Shown here piece after piece: positions 1 through 12,123 of a stretch of DNA of 64,000 bases. Each line of letters starts with the position of its first letter. The stretch's first letter is position 1. The notes below the pieces were generated by a model. That model ran no database searches, was not told where the DNA came from, and saw nothing but the letters and a program-made list of their open reading frames with translations. The position numbers and the translations under genes were made by a program. The DNA is taken from positions 27,782-91,781 of the forward strand of contig NZ_JANEWG010000015.1 of assembly GCF_028069725.1 (NCBI RefSeq), given 5' to 3'. Source of the stretch: Citrobacter sp. Awk 4 (GTDB lineage Bacteria; Pseudomonadota; Gammaproteobacteria; Enterobacterales; Enterobacteriaceae).

Positions 1-1209
1 ACCGCTGACAGTCTCAACTTCCACCACCTCTTGCTGGGTCTGCTGCGCAATTTCGCGAATATCAACATTGTTCGCTTCCTCAACCACTTTATCGAGGATG
101 CTAAAGTCGAAGTTCTCTTCTTCCGCTTCAATCTTCGCCTTGATCGCTTTCACGGTCGGGCTTTTCGAGATCACACCGCAATATTCCGGCATGGTCCGCG
201 CAAAGTCTTCAGTACCGATCTGGCGCGCCAGGTTGATAATGTGCTCTTTATCGTAAGAGATCAGCGGACGCAGGATCAGCGTATCGGAGACGTTATCGAT
301 CAAACGCAGGTTGGTCAGGGTCTGGCTGGACACCTGGCCCAGCGCTTCACCGGTCACCAGCGCCTGTACGCCATAACGTTCCGCCACTTTCGACGCCGCA
401 CGCACCATCATGCGTTTAAGCACCACGCCCATCTGGCCATCATCCACTTTTTCGAGGATCTCGCCGACCACCGGTTCAAAGTTGATCGCAACAAAACGCA
501 CGCGGTGCGAACTGCCGAAGCGGTTCCACAGATAGTGAGCAACCTGGCGCACGCCGATTTCATGCGCAGCACCGCCGAGGTTAAAGAAGCAATAATGTAC
601 GCGGCAGCCGCGACGCATCAGCATGTAGCTGGAAACGCCAGAGTCAAAACCGCCAGAAATCAGCGACAGGACATCTTCCTGCGTACCAATCGGGAAGCCG
701 CCGATACCTTCATAACGACCTTTGATCAGCAGCAGGCGATCGTCTTCCACTTCCAGATGTACCGTCACATCCGGGTGGGTCAGTTTCACACGAGCGGACT
801 CAATGTGTTGATTCAAACCACCGCCGACATAGCGTTCGACTTCAATAGAGCTGAATGGGTGTTTACCACGACGCTTGACGCGGACACAGAAGGTTTTGCC
901 TTCCAGTTGGTCACGATACTGGACCAGCGCTTTCTCGAAGATATCGTGCATGTCGGTGAACGGCACATCTTCCACTTCAAGAATATGGTGGATACCCGGG
1001 ATACGGGTCAGCGCGTCGCGAATCGCCAGACGCTGGTTTTCATCTTTGGCGCGCACCTCAATATTGTCCCAGTGGCGGACAACGGCGAGCGTCTCATCAT
1101 AGTGCTTTAAAACGTTACGAATGTTTCCGGTCAAAATTTTTATAAAGCGCAAACGCACAGATTGGCTTTTGATGGTGATTTCCGGGAACAATTTAATGAT
1201 AAACTTCAT
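1..1209 (-). CDS. thiI: tRNA 4-thiouridine synthase ThiI (3' end cut off by window)
   Basis: Transfers sulfur to U8 of tRNA and to ThiS for thiamine thiazole synthesis; cytoplasmic. The frame is open from the ATG at 1209 to base 1, giving 403 residues of a protein that is about 482 long in E. coli. Visible are the N-terminal [15 protein letters not shown], the THUMP region, the PP-loop SGGFDSG near residues 184-190 and Cys344 in PEYCGVIS. The C-terminal rhodanese domain with its catalytic cysteine lies outside the window, so its integrity cannot be judged. It is divergent from xseB, with about 190 bases between. Confidence 0.97.
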   Translation of the reverse strand, partial: MKFIIKLFPEITIKSQSVRLRFIKILTGNIRNVLKHYDETLAVVRHWDNIEVRAKDENQRLAIRDALTRIPGIHHILEVEDVPFTDMHDIFEKALVQYRDQLEGKTFCVRVKRRGKHPFSSIEVERYVGGGLNQHIESARVKLTHPDVTVHLEVEDDRLLLIKGRYEGIGGFPIGTQEDVLSLISGGFDSGVSSYMLMRRGCRVHYCFFNLGGAAHEIGVRQVAHYLWNRFGSSHRVRFVAINFEPVVGEILEKVDDGQMGVVLKRMMVRAASKVAERYGVQALVTGEALGQVSSQTLTNLRLIDNVSDTLILRPLISYDKEHIINLARQIGTEDFARTMPEYCGVISKSPTVKAIKAKIEAEEENFDFSILDKVVEEANNVDIREIAQQTQQEVVEVETVSG

Positions 1210-1402
1210 GGCGGCAATGGTTCGTTGGCAAGTCTAAAGGACTTGTTATGGGAAAAATACAGCAGCCCACACCTGCGGCTGCATCCAGGCGCGCAAGTAT
1301 ACCACCATCGCGCGCCTCCTGTGCACATTGCGCGTTATTTGATAATTGCCCTGAGTCCGCTACCATGGTGGGGCTGAAAATATTGAGAGTCAGACATTCA
1401 TT

Positions 1403-1645
1403 ATGCCGAAGAAAAACGAGGCGCCCGCCAGCTTTGAAACAGCGCTGAGCGAGCTGGAACAGATTGTTACCCGTCTGGAAAGTGGCGACCTGCCGCTGGA
1501 AGAGGCGCTGAACGAATTCGAACGTGGCGTGCAACTGGCACGTCAGGGGCAGGATAAGCTGCAACAGGCGGAACAGCGTGTGCGGATCCTGCTGACTGAT
1601 AATGAAGACGCCTCACCCACGCCGTTTACACCGGACAACGAGTAA
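1403..1645 (+). CDS. xseB: Exodeoxyribonuclease VII small subunit
   Basis: Small subunit of exonuclease VII, which degrades single-stranded DNA from both ends together with XseA (encoded elsewhere). The 80-residue length and the helical motif [20 protein letters not shown] match the enterobacterial family. Start ATG at 1403. It heads the xseB-ispA-dxs group: the stop is four bases before the ispA start, so the two are probably translationally coupled. Confidence 0.97.
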   Translation: MPKKNEAPASFETALSELEQIVTRLESGDLPLEEALNEFERGVQLARQGQDKLQQAEQRVRILLTDNEDASPTPFTPDNE

Positions 1646-1649
1646 GTAC

Positions 1650-2549
1650 ATGGATTTTACGCAGCAGTTACAGGCTTGCGTTGAGCAAGCAAACCAGGCG
1701 TTGAGTCGTTTTATCGCACCACTGCCCTTTCAGAACACTCCCGTGGTTGAAACCATGCAATATGGCGCACTATTAGGCGGTAAGCGCCTGCGCCCATTTT
1801 TGGTTTACGCCACCGGTCAGATGTTTGGCGTCAGTATCACCACGCTGGATGCCCCGGCAGCCGCCGTTGAGTGCATACATGCATATTCATTGATCCATGA
1901 TGATTTACCGGCAATGGACGACGATGATCTGCGTCGCGGCCTGCCGACCTGTCATGTAAAATTTGGTGAAGCCAATGCGATCCTCGCGGGCGATGCCCTG
2001 CAAACTCTGGCGTTCTCCATCATCAGCGACGCGCCGATGCCGGAAGTCGCCGATCGCGACCGTATCGCCATGATCTCAGAACTGGCAAACGCGAGCGGTA
2101 TTGCGGGCATGTGCGGCGGACAGGCATTGGATCTCGATGCCGAAGGGAAACAGGTCCCCCTGGAAGCACTGGAACGGATCCACCGTCATAAAACAGGCGC
2201 ATTGATCCGCGCCGCGGTTCGTCTCGGTGCCCTAAGTGCCGGAGAAAACGGACGAAATGCCCTGCCGATACTCGACAAATACGCAGAAAGTATCGGTTTA
2301 GCCTTCCAGGTTCAGGATGACATTCTGGATGTGGTGGGTGATACTGCAACGCTGGGTAAACGCCAGGGAGCTGACCAGCAACTTGGCAAAAGTACCTATC
2401 CTGCACTTTTGGGCCTTGAGCAAGCCCGAAATAAAGCCCAGGATCTGATTGATGACGCTCGCCAGTCTTTACGCCAACTGGCAGCATTGTCTCTCGATAC
2501 TTCGGCACTGGAAGCGCTAGCGGACTACATAATCCAGCGTGATAAATAA
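1650..2549 (+). CDS. ispA: (2E,6E)-farnesyl diphosphate synthase
   Basis: Condenses isopentenyl diphosphate with dimethylallyl and geranyl diphosphate to make farnesyl diphosphate, precursor of undecaprenyl phosphate, quinones and heme O. The 299-residue protein shows both aspartate-rich Mg-binding motifs: HDDLPAMDDDDLRRG starting near residue 83, and QVQDDILD near residue 222. An in-frame ATG exists at 1602, but that would add 16 residues overlapping xseB. The start at 1650 gives exactly the E. coli length. It is followed by dxs, the first enzyme of the same pathway. Confidence 0.97.
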   Translation: MDFTQQLQACVEQANQALSRFIAPLPFQNTPVVETMQYGALLGGKRLRPFLVYATGQMFGVSITTLDAPAAAVECIHAYSLIHDDLPAMDDDDLRRGLPTCHVKFGEANAILAGDALQTLAFSIISDAPMPEVADRDRIAMISELANASGIAGMCGGQALDLDAEGKQVPLEALERIHRHKTGALIRAAVRLGALSAGENGRNALPILDKYAESIGLAFQVQDDILDVVGDTATLGKRQGADQQLGKSTYPALLGLEQARNKAQDLIDDARQSLRQLAALSLDTSALEALADYIIQRDK

Positions 2550-2617
2550 TTGACTACCCTGAGCAATGAATTGCAGTAGATACACTGCAATTTGGGTAAA
2601 CAAACGATGAGTCTCTG

Positions 2618-4480
<1,863 letters not shown>

Positions 4481-4537
4481 CTCCCCTCCTCACTCCTGCT
4501 ATGCTTGAACGATGACCAGCAAAGCAGGAGTGGTATC

Positions 4538-5512
4538 ATGCAATACAATACGTTAGGAAAAACTGACCTCCGGGTCTCTCGCCTCTGCCTGGGCTGCATG
4601 ACGTTCGGTGAACCGGATCGCGGCAATCACGCCTGGACACTACCAGAAGAAAGCAGTCGCCCCATCATTCAACGCGCACTCGCAGGCGGCATTAATTTCT
4701 TCGATACCGCCAACAGTTATTCCGACGGAAGCAGCGAAGAAATTGTCGGGCGCGCCCTGCGAGATTTTGCCCGTCGCGAAGACGTTGTGGTCGCGACTAA
4801 AGTCTTTTATCCCGTCGGCAACCTGCCGGAAGGCTTGTCCAGAGCGCAAATTTTGCGTTCCATTGATGACAGCCTCACCCGTCTTGGCATGGAGTATGTC
4901 GACCTCCTGCAAATTCACCGCTGGGACTACAACACGCCCATTGAAGAGACGCTGGAAGCCCTGAACGACGTGGTAAAGGCCGGCAAGGCACGCTACATCG
5001 GCGCTTCTTCCATGTACGCGGCACAATTTGCTCAGGCACTGGCGATCCAGAAACAGCATGGCTGGGCGCAGTTCGTCAGCATGCAGGATCACTACAACCT
5101 TATCTATCGCGAAGAAGAGCGCGAAATGCTGCCGCTGTGTTACCAGGAAGGTGTGGCGGTGATCCCCTGGAGTCCGCTGGCACGTGGACGCCTGACGCGC
5201 CCCTGGGGTGAAACCACCGCCCGTCTGATCTCCGATGAGGTTGGCAAAAATTTGTACAATGAGAGCGATGAAAATGACGCGCAAATCGCCGCACGTCTGG
5301 CAGGCGTCAGTGAAGAGCTTGGCGCGACGCGTGCCCAGGTCGCACTGGCCTGGCTGCTGAGTAAACGTGGCGTTGCTGCGCCGATTATCGGTACATCACG
5401 CGAAGAACAGCTGGATGAACTGCTGAATGCCGTAGATTTAACGCTGCAGCCGGAGCAGATTGCCGAGCTGGAAACACCGTACAAGCCGCATCCGGTGGTG
5501 GGATTTAAGTAA
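4538..5512 (+). CDS. yajO: Aldo/keto reductase YajO
   Basis: NAD(P)H-dependent aldo/keto reductase, 324 residues. The TIM-barrel motifs FFDTANSYSDGSSEEIVG (catalytic Asp and Tyr), VATKVF (Lys) and LQIHRWD (His) supply the usual tetrad. The start at 4538 (MQYNTLGK) has a Shine-Dalgarno AGGAG eight bases upstream; an ATG at 4505 is in frame but lacks one and would lengthen the protein beyond the family size. The physiological substrate is not evident from sequence. Genetic links of YajO to dxs-related metabolism have been described in E. coli, consistent with its place after dxs. Confidence 0.95.
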   Translation: MQYNTLGKTDLRVSRLCLGCMTFGEPDRGNHAWTLPEESSRPIIQRALAGGINFFDTANSYSDGSSEEIVGRALRDFARREDVVVATKVFYPVGNLPEGLSRAQILRSIDDSLTRLGMEYVDLLQIHRWDYNTPIEETLEALNDVVKAGKARYIGASSMYAAQFAQALAIQKQHGWAQFVSMQDHYNLIYREEEREMLPLCYQEGVAVIPWSPLARGRLTRPWGETTARLISDEVGKNLYNESDENDAQIAARLAGVSEELGATRAQVALAWLLSKRGVAAPIIGTSREEQLDELLNAVDLTLQPEQIAELETPYKPHPVVGFK

Positions 5513-5518
5513 TGTGGC

Positions 5519-5590
5519 AATGCCCGGTGGCGCTACGTTTCCCGTGCCTACACAAACCCGTAGGCCGGATAAGCGCAGCGTCGTCCGGCA
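5519..5590. repeat. REP/BIME element between convergent yajO and pgpA
   Basis: Two REP-like units in opposite orientation: TGCCCGGTGGCGCTACG at 5521-5537 and a hairpin with arms GCCGGAT and TCCGGCA at 5564-5590. This is the usual enterobacterial arrangement between convergent genes, where REP units stabilise 3' mRNA ends or bind gyrase. Confidence 0.8.
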
Positions 5591-5598
5591 AGATGCGT

Positions 5599-6114
5599 TT
5601 AAATCAACCCAATCGGCCAGTGATGTCCGATGAAATACAGTATCCCGGCGGAAATCACGCCCGCGACGATATCATCGACCATAATCCCCATCCCGCCATG
5701 AACGTTGCGGTCAAACCAGCGGATCGGCCAGGGTTTCCACATATCAAAAATACGGAAAATCACAAACCCTGCAGCCACCCACTGCCAGGCCGTGGTGGGC
5801 AACGCCATCAGGGTTATCCACATCCCGATAAACTCGTCCCACACAATGCTGCCGTGATCGTGTACGCCCATATCCTTCGCCGTCTGATGGCAAAGATAAA
5901 CACCGATACAGATCCCGAGCATCACCACCAGAGAGTAAAGCTGCCAGGGTAAAAATGTCATCAGATACCAAAAAGGGATCGCCGCGAGCGATCCCATCGT
6001 ACCCGGCACGACAGGACTCAGCCCGCTGCCAAATCCTGTCGCCAATAAATGCCACGGATTACATAGTGTTAACCGACTTTTCGCGACATCTTTATGGCGT
6101 GGCAAAATGGTCAT
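5599..6114 (-). CDS. pgpA: Phosphatidylglycerophosphatase A
   Basis: Inner-membrane enzyme removing the phosphate from phosphatidylglycerol phosphate. 171 residues with family motifs [20 protein letters not shown] and [16 protein letters not shown] and several membrane segments. The start MTILPRHKD at 6114 matches E. coli; the frame is open further to 6156, which would run deeper into thiL. The chosen start still lies inside the last 23 bases of thiL, an overlap implying coupled translation. Confidence 0.96.
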   Translation of the reverse strand: MTILPRHKDVAKSRLTLCNPWHLLATGFGSGLSPVVPGTMGSLAAIPFWYLMTFLPWQLYSLVVMLGICIGVYLCHQTAKDMGVHDHGSIVWDEFIGMWITLMALPTTAWQWVAAGFVIFRIFDMWKPWPIRWFDRNVHGGMGIMVDDIVAGVISAGILYFIGHHWPIGLI

Positions 6115-7069
6115 ATCCTTTCCAGTCAAAGGTGACAGGATTTCCGTCACGCACAAAATTCATGCCTTCCACATCCGCGCTCATTTGCCCAATGCAGGTA
6201 AACGGGACGCCAAGCTGACCAATGGCCACATCCAGCGCACCGCGGTTAATTTCCGGGACGGTGAAGCATAACTCATAGTCTTCACCGCCGGAGAGCGCCC
6301 AGCGCAGCGCCTGCTCGGGTGCCACATGACGGGAGAACGCAGTGGAGTACGGTAATGCGTCTACCTCAACGCGAGCGCCGCAACCGCTGGCAGTGACAAT
6401 ATGGCCCAGATCCGAGATCAGTCCATCGGAGAGATCGATAGCCGAGCTCGCCAGATCGCGCAGCGCCTGGCCGATCAAAATACGCGGCGTGGGGCGTAAA
6501 TGGCGCTTCAGCAGATACTCTGCATCTTTCGCCTCTGTGACCTGTAATCGATTCTGTAAAATCGCCAGCCCTGCGGCGCTGTCACCCGGTGTCCCTGTCA
6601 CGTAGATCCAGTCGCCCGGTTTCGCACCTGAGCGCTTTAAGGCGCGCCCCGTGGGGACATAACCATGAATACCCAGCGTCATCGACAACGGTCCACGAGT
6701 GGTATCGCCGCCGATCAACTGCATATCGTAATAATTGAGTTGTTCAAACAGACTGTCACTGAACGCGGCGAGCCAGGTTTCGTTCACATCAGGGAGCGTC
6801 AATGCCAGCGTTAACCAGGCAGGGTTGGCCCCCATCGCAGCCAGATCGCTTAAATTGACCGCCAGCGCCTTATAGGCCAGATCGGCAGGATCAATATCAG
6901 GAAGAAAGTGGTTGCCCGCCACCAGCGTATCAGTGCTGATTGCCAGGGTCTGTTTTTCAGGGATATTCAGGAGAGCGCAATCGTCACCAATGCCGGTTTC
7001 GACATCGAAGCGAGAACTTCTTACACGGTCAAAATAACGGGCAATCAGGGAGAACTCGCCGCATGCCAT
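6092..7069 (-). CDS. thiL: Thiamine-monophosphate kinase
   Basis: Phosphorylates thiamine monophosphate to thiamine diphosphate, the last step of cofactor synthesis. 325 residues with AIR-synthase-type motifs: [10 protein letters not shown] near residue 27, [19 protein letters not shown] and [10 protein letters not shown]. It lies downstream of nusB across a terminator-like hairpin and overlaps pgpA by 23 bases. Confidence 0.97.
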   Translation of the reverse strand: MACGEFSLIARYFDRVRSSRFDVETGIGDDCALLNIPEKQTLAISTDTLVAGNHFLPDIDPADLAYKALAVNLSDLAAMGANPAWLTLALTLPDVNETWLAAFSDSLFEQLNYYDMQLIGGDTTRGPLSMTLGIHGYVPTGRALKRSGAKPGDWIYVTGTPGDSAAGLAILQNRLQVTEAKDAEYLLKRHLRPTPRILIGQALRDLASSAIDLSDGLISDLGHIVTASGCGARVEVDALPYSTAFSRHVAPEQALRWALSGGEDYELCFTVPEINRGALDVAIGQLGVPFTCIGQMSADVEGMNFVRDGNPVTFDWKGYDHFATP

Positions 7070-7087
7070 ACGTTATGCCTCAGCAGG

Positions 7088-7140
7088 AAAAAAGAAAAGG
7101 CCGTCAGGCAAGCGGAAACATCCCGCTCTTCTGACGGCCT
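7088..7140 (-). terminator. Terminator-like hairpin between nusB and thiL
   Basis: Read on the minus strand, arms GGCCGTCAG and CTGACGGCC (7131-7139 and 7099-7107) enclose an inner AGCGGGA/TCCGCTT pairing and are followed by TTTTCTTTTTTCC. It has the form of a Rho-independent terminator placed inside the operon, so it would reduce thiL-pgpA expression relative to nusB unless read through. Confidence 0.75.
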
Positions 7141-7145
7141 GGTGA

Positions 7146-7565
7146 TTACTTTTTGTTGGGGCGAATCACAGGTGCTGCTTTATCCAGTACGCCGTTGACG
7201 AACTTGTGGCTATCTTCGGCACCGAAGGTTTTCGCCAGTTCGATAGCTTCGTTAATGGCCACTTTATAAGGCACATCACTACGTTTGGACAGTTCAAACA
7301 GCGCAATACGCAGCACCGCTTTTTCTACCTGACCCAGTTCATCCAGCAGACGAGACAGGTAAGGTTTCATCAATCCGTCCAGGTACGCGGTATTAGTCGC
7401 CACCCCGGACAGCAGTTCACGGAAGTACAGTACGTCTACATCTTTTACGTCCTGTTCCGCCAGGAACTGGTATTCAACATCAGCGATGTCGTTCTGGGAC
7501 AACTGCCAGGAGTAGAGTGCCTGAACGGCACACTCACGGGCGCGGCGACGAGCAGCAGGTTTCAC
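7146..7565 (-). CDS. nusB: Transcription antitermination protein NusB
   Basis: RNA-binding all-helical protein that with NusE (S10) recognises boxA in rRNA operons and prevents premature termination. The 139 residues begin [20 protein letters not shown], with the basic N-terminal RNA-contact helix and the conserved [15 protein letters not shown]. It follows ribE by 19 bases and probably belongs to the nrdR-ribD-ribE transcript. Confidence 0.97.
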   Translation of the reverse strand: MKPAARRRARECAVQALYSWQLSQNDIADVEYQFLAEQDVKDVDVLYFRELLSGVATNTAYLDGLMKPYLSRLLDELGQVEKAVLRIALFELSKRSDVPYKVAINEAIELAKTFGAEDSHKFVNGVLDKAAPVIRPNKK

Positions 7566-7584
7566 GGATTTCCCCTTACAAAAA

Positions 7585-8055
7585 TCAGGCCTTAATGGCT
7601 TTCAATACATTAATCATTTCAAGCGCGGTCAGTGCAGCTTCAGCGCCCTTATTACCGGCTTTAGTGCCAGCACGTTCGATAGCTTGTTCAATACTTTCAG
7701 TGGTGAGAACACCAAAGGCTACCGGGATTTCGCTTTCCTGAGCGACATGCGCCAGGCCATTGCTTGCCCCGCCAGCGACATATTCGAAGTGTGCAGTACC
7801 GCCACGGATAACGGTACCCAGCGCAATCACCGCGTCATATTTACCGGTTTTTGCCAGTGCGCCTGCCGCCAGCGGCAACTCATACGCACCTGGAACCCAA
7901 ACGACAGTAATGTTTTCATCTTTTACCTGACCAATACGTTTCAGGGCGTCAATCGCACCTTCGAGCAGGCTGTCATTGATAAAGTTGTTGAAACGCGCAA
8001 TGGTGATGGCGACGCGAGCATCCGGGGTAGCAACGTTAGCTTCAATAATGTTCAT
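7585..8055 (-). CDS. ribE: 6,7-dimethyl-8-ribityllumazine synthase
   Basis: Penultimate step of riboflavin synthesis (also called ribH): condenses 5-amino-6-ribitylaminouracil with 3,4-dihydroxy-2-butanone 4-phosphate. 156 residues; visible motifs are [31 protein letters not shown] and [16 protein letters not shown] with the catalytic histidine. Family members assemble as icosahedral shells or pentamers. It lies 88 bases after ribD; that gap contains a GC-rich hairpin (CCCCGCAGGGG) and an AT-rich tract but no recognisable FMN riboswitch. Confidence 0.97.
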   Translation of the reverse strand: MNIIEANVATPDARVAITIARFNNFINDSLLEGAIDALKRIGQVKDENITVVWVPGAYELPLAAGALAKTGKYDAVIALGTVIRGGTAHFEYVAGGASNGLAHVAQESEIPVAFGVLTTESIEQAIERAGTKAGNKGAEAALTALEMINVLKAIKA

Positions 8056-8143
8056 ACTCTTCCTTCGGGTTCATTTGTGGCCCCGCAGGGGGGCGGATTT
8101 TATCATAATATTTTGTGCGCTGCTTCCCTTTCGAACCGGGAGA

Positions 8144-9247
8144 TCATGCACCCACTAAATGCAGGCAAATATCCGGACCTACATGGCGTATCTCGTTGAA
8201 TTTAAAATGGGGGGCCTGACTTAATTTCTCAAGCCCCGGCAGTACACATAATCCCCGGGCGTCGCTTCCTAACAGTTTAGGCGCAACATAAACGATAAGC
8301 TCATCCACTAATCCAGCCTGTAACAGCGCTCCAGCCAGCGTCGGCCCGGCTTCTACCCAGAGACTGTTAATTTGCTGTTTGCCAAGCTGCATCATCAGCA
8401 GGACAAGGTCAAGATGACCGTTGTGCTCCGGGATGATGAGTGACTGCACGCCTTCCGGCCAGTTGCGATCGTCACGCTGTGTGCGGGCAAACCAGGTTTC
8501 ACCCGGCTGCTGCACAATGCGATGTTCTGGTGTGACGCGGTTCTGGCTGTCGATAACAATGCGCACCGGCTGGCGCAGATTTTCCTGCGGATAAATCGCC
8601 TGCGTATCCGCATTCAGTTCATCCCAGCGCACCGTTAATGCCGGATCGTCAGCCAGCACCGTCGCACTACTGGTCAGAATGGCATGGCTTTGCGCGCGCA
8701 AACGCTGCACGTCACGCCGCGCCTGTGGCGAGGTTACCCACTGGCTTTCGCCGCTGGCCATTGCCGTACGGCCATCGAGTGAAGCGCCGAGCTTCAGCTG
8801 TATATACGGGAATCCCGTACGCATCCGCTTGAGAAAGCCTTTATTCAATGCTTCCACTTCGCTCATCATCAGCCCGTGGCTCACGTCAATTCCGGCTTGT
8901 TGCAGACGATAGAGCCCACGTCCCGCCACCTGCGGGTTGGGGTCCTGCATGGCCGCGACGACGCGGGTGACGCCCGCCGCCACTAATGCGTCACAGCACG
9001 GCGGCGTACGACCATGATGGCTGCACGGCTCCAGCGTGACATACGCAGTGGCACCTTTGGCTTTCTCACCTGCCATTCGCAACGCATGGACTTCAGCATG
9101 AGGTTCACCGGCGCGATGATGATAGCCTTCACCAACAATCTCGCCCTCTTTGACGATCACGCAACCTACGTTCGGGTTGGGATGGGTGGTGAACCGCCCG
9201 CGCGCAGCAAGTTTAAGCGCTCGCGCCATGTAAAACTCATCCATCAT
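8144..9247 (-). CDS. ribD: Bifunctional riboflavin deaminase-reductase RibD
   Basis: Second and third steps of riboflavin synthesis. The N-terminal cytidine-deaminase-like domain (about residues 1-145) has the zinc site HAEVHAL plus PCSHHGRTPPCC; the C-terminal domain (about 146-367) is the NADPH-dependent reductase with LKLGASLDGRTA. 367 residues, as in E. coli. It starts only three bases after the nrdR stop, indicating a shared transcript. Confidence 0.97.
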   Translation of the reverse strand: MMDEFYMARALKLAARGRFTTHPNPNVGCVIVKEGEIVGEGYHHRAGEPHAEVHALRMAGEKAKGATAYVTLEPCSHHGRTPPCCDALVAAGVTRVVAAMQDPNPQVAGRGLYRLQQAGIDVSHGLMMSEVEALNKGFLKRMRTGFPYIQLKLGASLDGRTAMASGESQWVTSPQARRDVQRLRAQSHAILTSSATVLADDPALTVRWDELNADTQAIYPQENLRQPVRIVIDSQNRVTPEHRIVQQPGETWFARTQRDDRNWPEGVQSLIIPEHNGHLDLVLLMMQLGKQQINSLWVEAGPTLAGALLQAGLVDELIVYVAPKLLGSDARGLCVLPGLEKLSQAPHFKFNEIRHVGPDICLHLVGA

Positions 9248-9250
9248 GGC

Positions 9251-9715
<465 letters not shown>

Positions 9716-9853
9716 TCAGTGGTTAACGAAATCTATTTTACCCTGAACTGACGTGACAACAAAGGCGGAGCGCTTTTGAGACAAAGGATCTATCCCTTTG
9801 CTCACCAGGAGATCTACCATTAGGTTATCCCGACAATGAAGGAAATAATCTAC

Positions 9854-10393
9854 ATGACAAGACGTTACCTAAGAATTATCCTGGTGGGAAGCCTCTTTAG
9901 TCTCAGCGCCTGTGTGCAACAGAGCGAAGTACGCCAGATGCATCAAAGCGTCAGTACGTTGAGTGCAGAAATGACTCAGTTGAACCAGGAAACCGTAAAG
10001 ATTACGCAGCAAAACAGGTTGAATGCGAAATCATCCAGCGGCGTTTACCTGCTGCCGGGTTCCAAAACGCCAGCCCGTCTGAACAGCCAGATTGGTACTC
10101 TGCGCATGTCACTTATCAATATTGCCCCTAATGCCGACGGTACGCGTCTGACGCTGCGTATTCAGGGCGAGTCCAATGATCCATTACCGGCATTCAGCGG
10201 TACGGTGGAATACGGGCAAATCCAGGGAACGACTGAAAATTATCAGGAAGTGAATGTACGTAATCAATTGATTAACGCCCCTGCCAGTCTTCTGGCGCCC
10301 AGCGACATTGACATTCCGTTACAGTTAAATGGATTGACCCAAGACCAGCCAGCTTTTATTCGCATCCACGACATACAGCCTGTGACGCAATAA
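9854..10393 (+). CDS. yajI: Putative lipoprotein YajI
   Basis: 179-residue predicted lipoprotein of unknown function. Signal peptide with lipobox SLSAC; the lipidated Cys is residue 20 counted from the start chosen here. A heptad-like stretch (STLSAEMTQLNQETVKITQQ) follows, then a beta-rich domain (about 50-179). An upstream ATG at 9836 is in frame, but AAGGAA at 9839-9844 is well placed for the ATG at 9854, and that start gives the E. coli length. A possible stem-loop follows the stop (AAACGC...GCGTTT). Confidence 0.9.
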   Translation: MTRRYLRIILVGSLFSLSACVQQSEVRQMHQSVSTLSAEMTQLNQETVKITQQNRLNAKSSSGVYLLPGSKTPARLNSQIGTLRMSLINIAPNADGTRLTLRIQGESNDPLPAFSGTVEYGQIQGTTENYQEVNVRNQLINAPASLLAPSDIDIPLQLNGLTQDQPAFIRIHDIQPVTQ

Positions 10394-10439
10394 ACGCCCG
10401 AGCGGAGCGTTTTGTTCGTTCCGCAACATATTCCCCGTC

Positions 10440-10693
10440 AACTTTGTTATTCCTCTTACATCACTCTCACTTTTTGTGAAAATTGGCTACATTCATGAAA
10501 GCCAGTACACTCTCACCGTTTAAAGTACGCAAACGTGAACGCAATCGATTACGTGAATGATAGAACTGTGAAACAAGACAGATTTTTGTGAGCAAGGGTT
10601 TTTATAATAGGCTCCGCAGAAACACGAAATATTTAGAAACGCAATTTGCGCCTTTTTCACTCCCGCAAGGGATTTTTAAACAGTGGCATACAT
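10440..10693 (+). promoter_or_regulatory. tsx promoter and regulatory region
   Basis: About 300 bases without a gene between yajI and tsx. TATAAT lies at 10603-10608. Several TGTGA-type half-sites (10474-10478, 10567-10571, 10587-10591) could be CRP contacts. In E. coli, tsx is controlled by CRP/CytR and DeoR from two promoters, so the same logic is likely here, but none of the operator matches is strong by eye. Confidence 0.5.
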
Positions 10694-11578
10694 ATGAAAA
10701 AAACATTACTCGCAGCCGGTGCAGTGCTGGCGCTCTCGTCGTCTTTCACCGTTAATGCAGCTGAAAACGACAAACCGCAATATCTTTCTGACTGGTGGCA
10801 CCAGAGCGTAAACGTGGTCGGCAGCTACCACACGCGTTTCGGACCGCAGATCCGTAACGACACCTATCTGGAATATGAAGCGTTCGGGAAAAAAGACTGG
10901 TTTGACTTCTATGGTTACGCGGATGCCCCGGTATTCTTCGGTGGTAACACCGATGCGAAAGGTATCTGGAACCACGGTTCCCCGCTGTTTATGGAGATCG
11001 AACCGCGTTTCTCTATCGATAAACTGACCAATACCGATCTGAGCTTTGGTCCGTTTAAAGAGTGGTACTTCGCCAACAACTACATCTACGACATGGGTCG
11101 TAACAAAGATGGTCGCCAGAGCACCTGGTACATGGGTCTGGGTACTGACATCGACACCGGTCTGCCGATGAGCTTGTCCATGAACGTCTATGCAAAATAC
11201 CAGTGGCAGAACTATGGCGCAGCGAACGAAAACGAGTGGGACGGCTACCGCTTCAAAGTGAAATACTTTGTACCAATCACCCAACTGTGGGGCGGTAACC
11301 TGAGCTACATCGGCTTCACCAACTTCGACTGGGGTTCAGATCTGGGCGACGAAGATTTCTCCGATCTTAACGGCAACAAAGCGCGTACCAACAACTCTAT
11401 CGCGTCCAGCCACATTCTGGCGCTGAACTACGATCACTGGCACTACTCCGTCGTCGCCCGTTACTGGCACAATGGGGGTCAGTGGAGCGATGACGCAGAG
11501 CTGAACTTCGGTAAAGGCGACTTTAACGTACGCTCTACCGGTTGGGGTGGATACCTGGTGGTAGGTTATAACTTCTAA
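10694..11578 (+). CDS. tsx: Nucleoside-specific outer membrane channel Tsx
   Basis: Twelve-stranded outer-membrane beta-barrel for nucleoside uptake; in E. coli also a receptor for phage T6 and colicin K. 294 residues after choosing ATG 10694 ([15 protein letters not shown]). The 22-residue signal peptide ends VNA, before AENDKPQ. The protein ends in the barrel-assembly signature VVGYNF with terminal Phe. An in-frame ATG at 10646 would put 16 residues before the signal peptide and is rejected. Residues about 215-230 (the [12 protein letters not shown] loop) differ from E. coli as I recall it, in an exposed loop where phage selection acts. Confidence 0.97.
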   Translation: MKKTLLAAGAVLALSSSFTVNAAENDKPQYLSDWWHQSVNVVGSYHTRFGPQIRNDTYLEYEAFGKKDWFDFYGYADAPVFFGGNTDAKGIWNHGSPLFMEIEPRFSIDKLTNTDLSFGPFKEWYFANNYIYDMGRNKDGRQSTWYMGLGTDIDTGLPMSLSMNVYAKYQWQNYGAANENEWDGYRFKVKYFVPITQLWGGNLSYIGFTNFDWGSDLGDEDFSDLNGNKARTNNSIASSHILALNYDHWHYSVVARYWHNGGQWSDDAELNFGKGDFNVRSTGWGGYLVVGYNF

Positions 11579-11651
11579 TTGCGCGAAGTAGCCGGATGGC
11601 GAACTGGCCTGCGTGATTATCCCAGGCCAGTTAAGCGAAGCGCCAGCGGGC

Positions 11652-11695
11652 AAAAAAAAGCACCGAACGAAAATATCGTCGGTGCTTTTTTTATT
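11652..11695. terminator. Bidirectional terminator between tsx and yajD
   Basis: Arms AGCACCGA (11659-11666) and TCGGTGCT (11679-11686), flanked by eight A on the left and seven T on the right, so it works for both convergent genes. The yajD stop codon lies in the T tract. A second hairpin just upstream (AACTGGCCTG...CAGGCCAGTT, 11600-11631) may assist tsx termination. Confidence 0.9.
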
Positions 11696-12038
11696 TCTTC
11701 TTATTCATCATCGCTTTCAGGTCAGCAAATGGATTGTACTTCGCTTCCCCGACATCCTTCTGCGCATCTTCCCCGGCAATGACCGTGGAACCATACAGAT
11801 CGGCCTCAGTGTATTTTGAATGCTCATGATCGTGACAGTAGAGGCAAAGCAGTTCCCAGTTACTGCCATCTTCCGGATTATTGGTGTGATCGTGATCCAT
11901 ATGATGCACTGTCAACTCACGCAGGTTCGAGTAGACAAACTCGCGTGAGCAACGCCCACAGACCCAGGGAAAGAGTTTCAGCGCTTTTTCACGATAGCCG
12001 CTTTCCAGCCGCGCATAATTTTTGGGGATTATTGCCAT
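11691..12038 (-). CDS. yajD: HNH nuclease family protein YajD
   Basis: 115-residue protein with a zinc-type HNH fold: CGRC near residue 27, the core HHMDHDHTNNPEDG near 45-58, then LLCLYCHDHEHSK. The family resembles small HNH endonucleases, but no substrate for YajD is established. Conserved across enterobacteria. It ends in the terminator shared with tsx. Confidence 0.95.
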   Translation of the reverse strand: MAIIPKNYARLESGYREKALKLFPWVCGRCSREFVYSNLRELTVHHMDHDHTNNPEDGSNWELLCLYCHDHEHSKYTEADLYGSTVIAGEDAQKDVGEAKYNPFADLKAMMNKKK

Positions 12039-12123
12039 GATGATGAAAAACCAGGGTTAACGATAAGGTCATGTGCAGTTTCCCGCGAAGTGCGCTTTTT
12101 AGCAATCCCGAAGAGAAGACAAT

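Noticed and set aside
31..1110. Long plus-strand open frame (359 codons) at the left end
   Set aside because: It is the antisense shadow of thiI; its translation lacks any family signature, while the minus frame gives the complete ThiI N-terminus and PP-loop.
5100..5294. Plausible-looking minus frames over yajO
   Set aside because: Antisense to a fully supported aldo/keto reductase gene; no ribosome site or domain.
8056..8143. Possible FMN riboswitch before ribE
   Set aside because: The gap is only 88 bases, with one GC hairpin and none of the conserved RFN-element segments; in enterobacteria the FMN riboswitch controls ribB.
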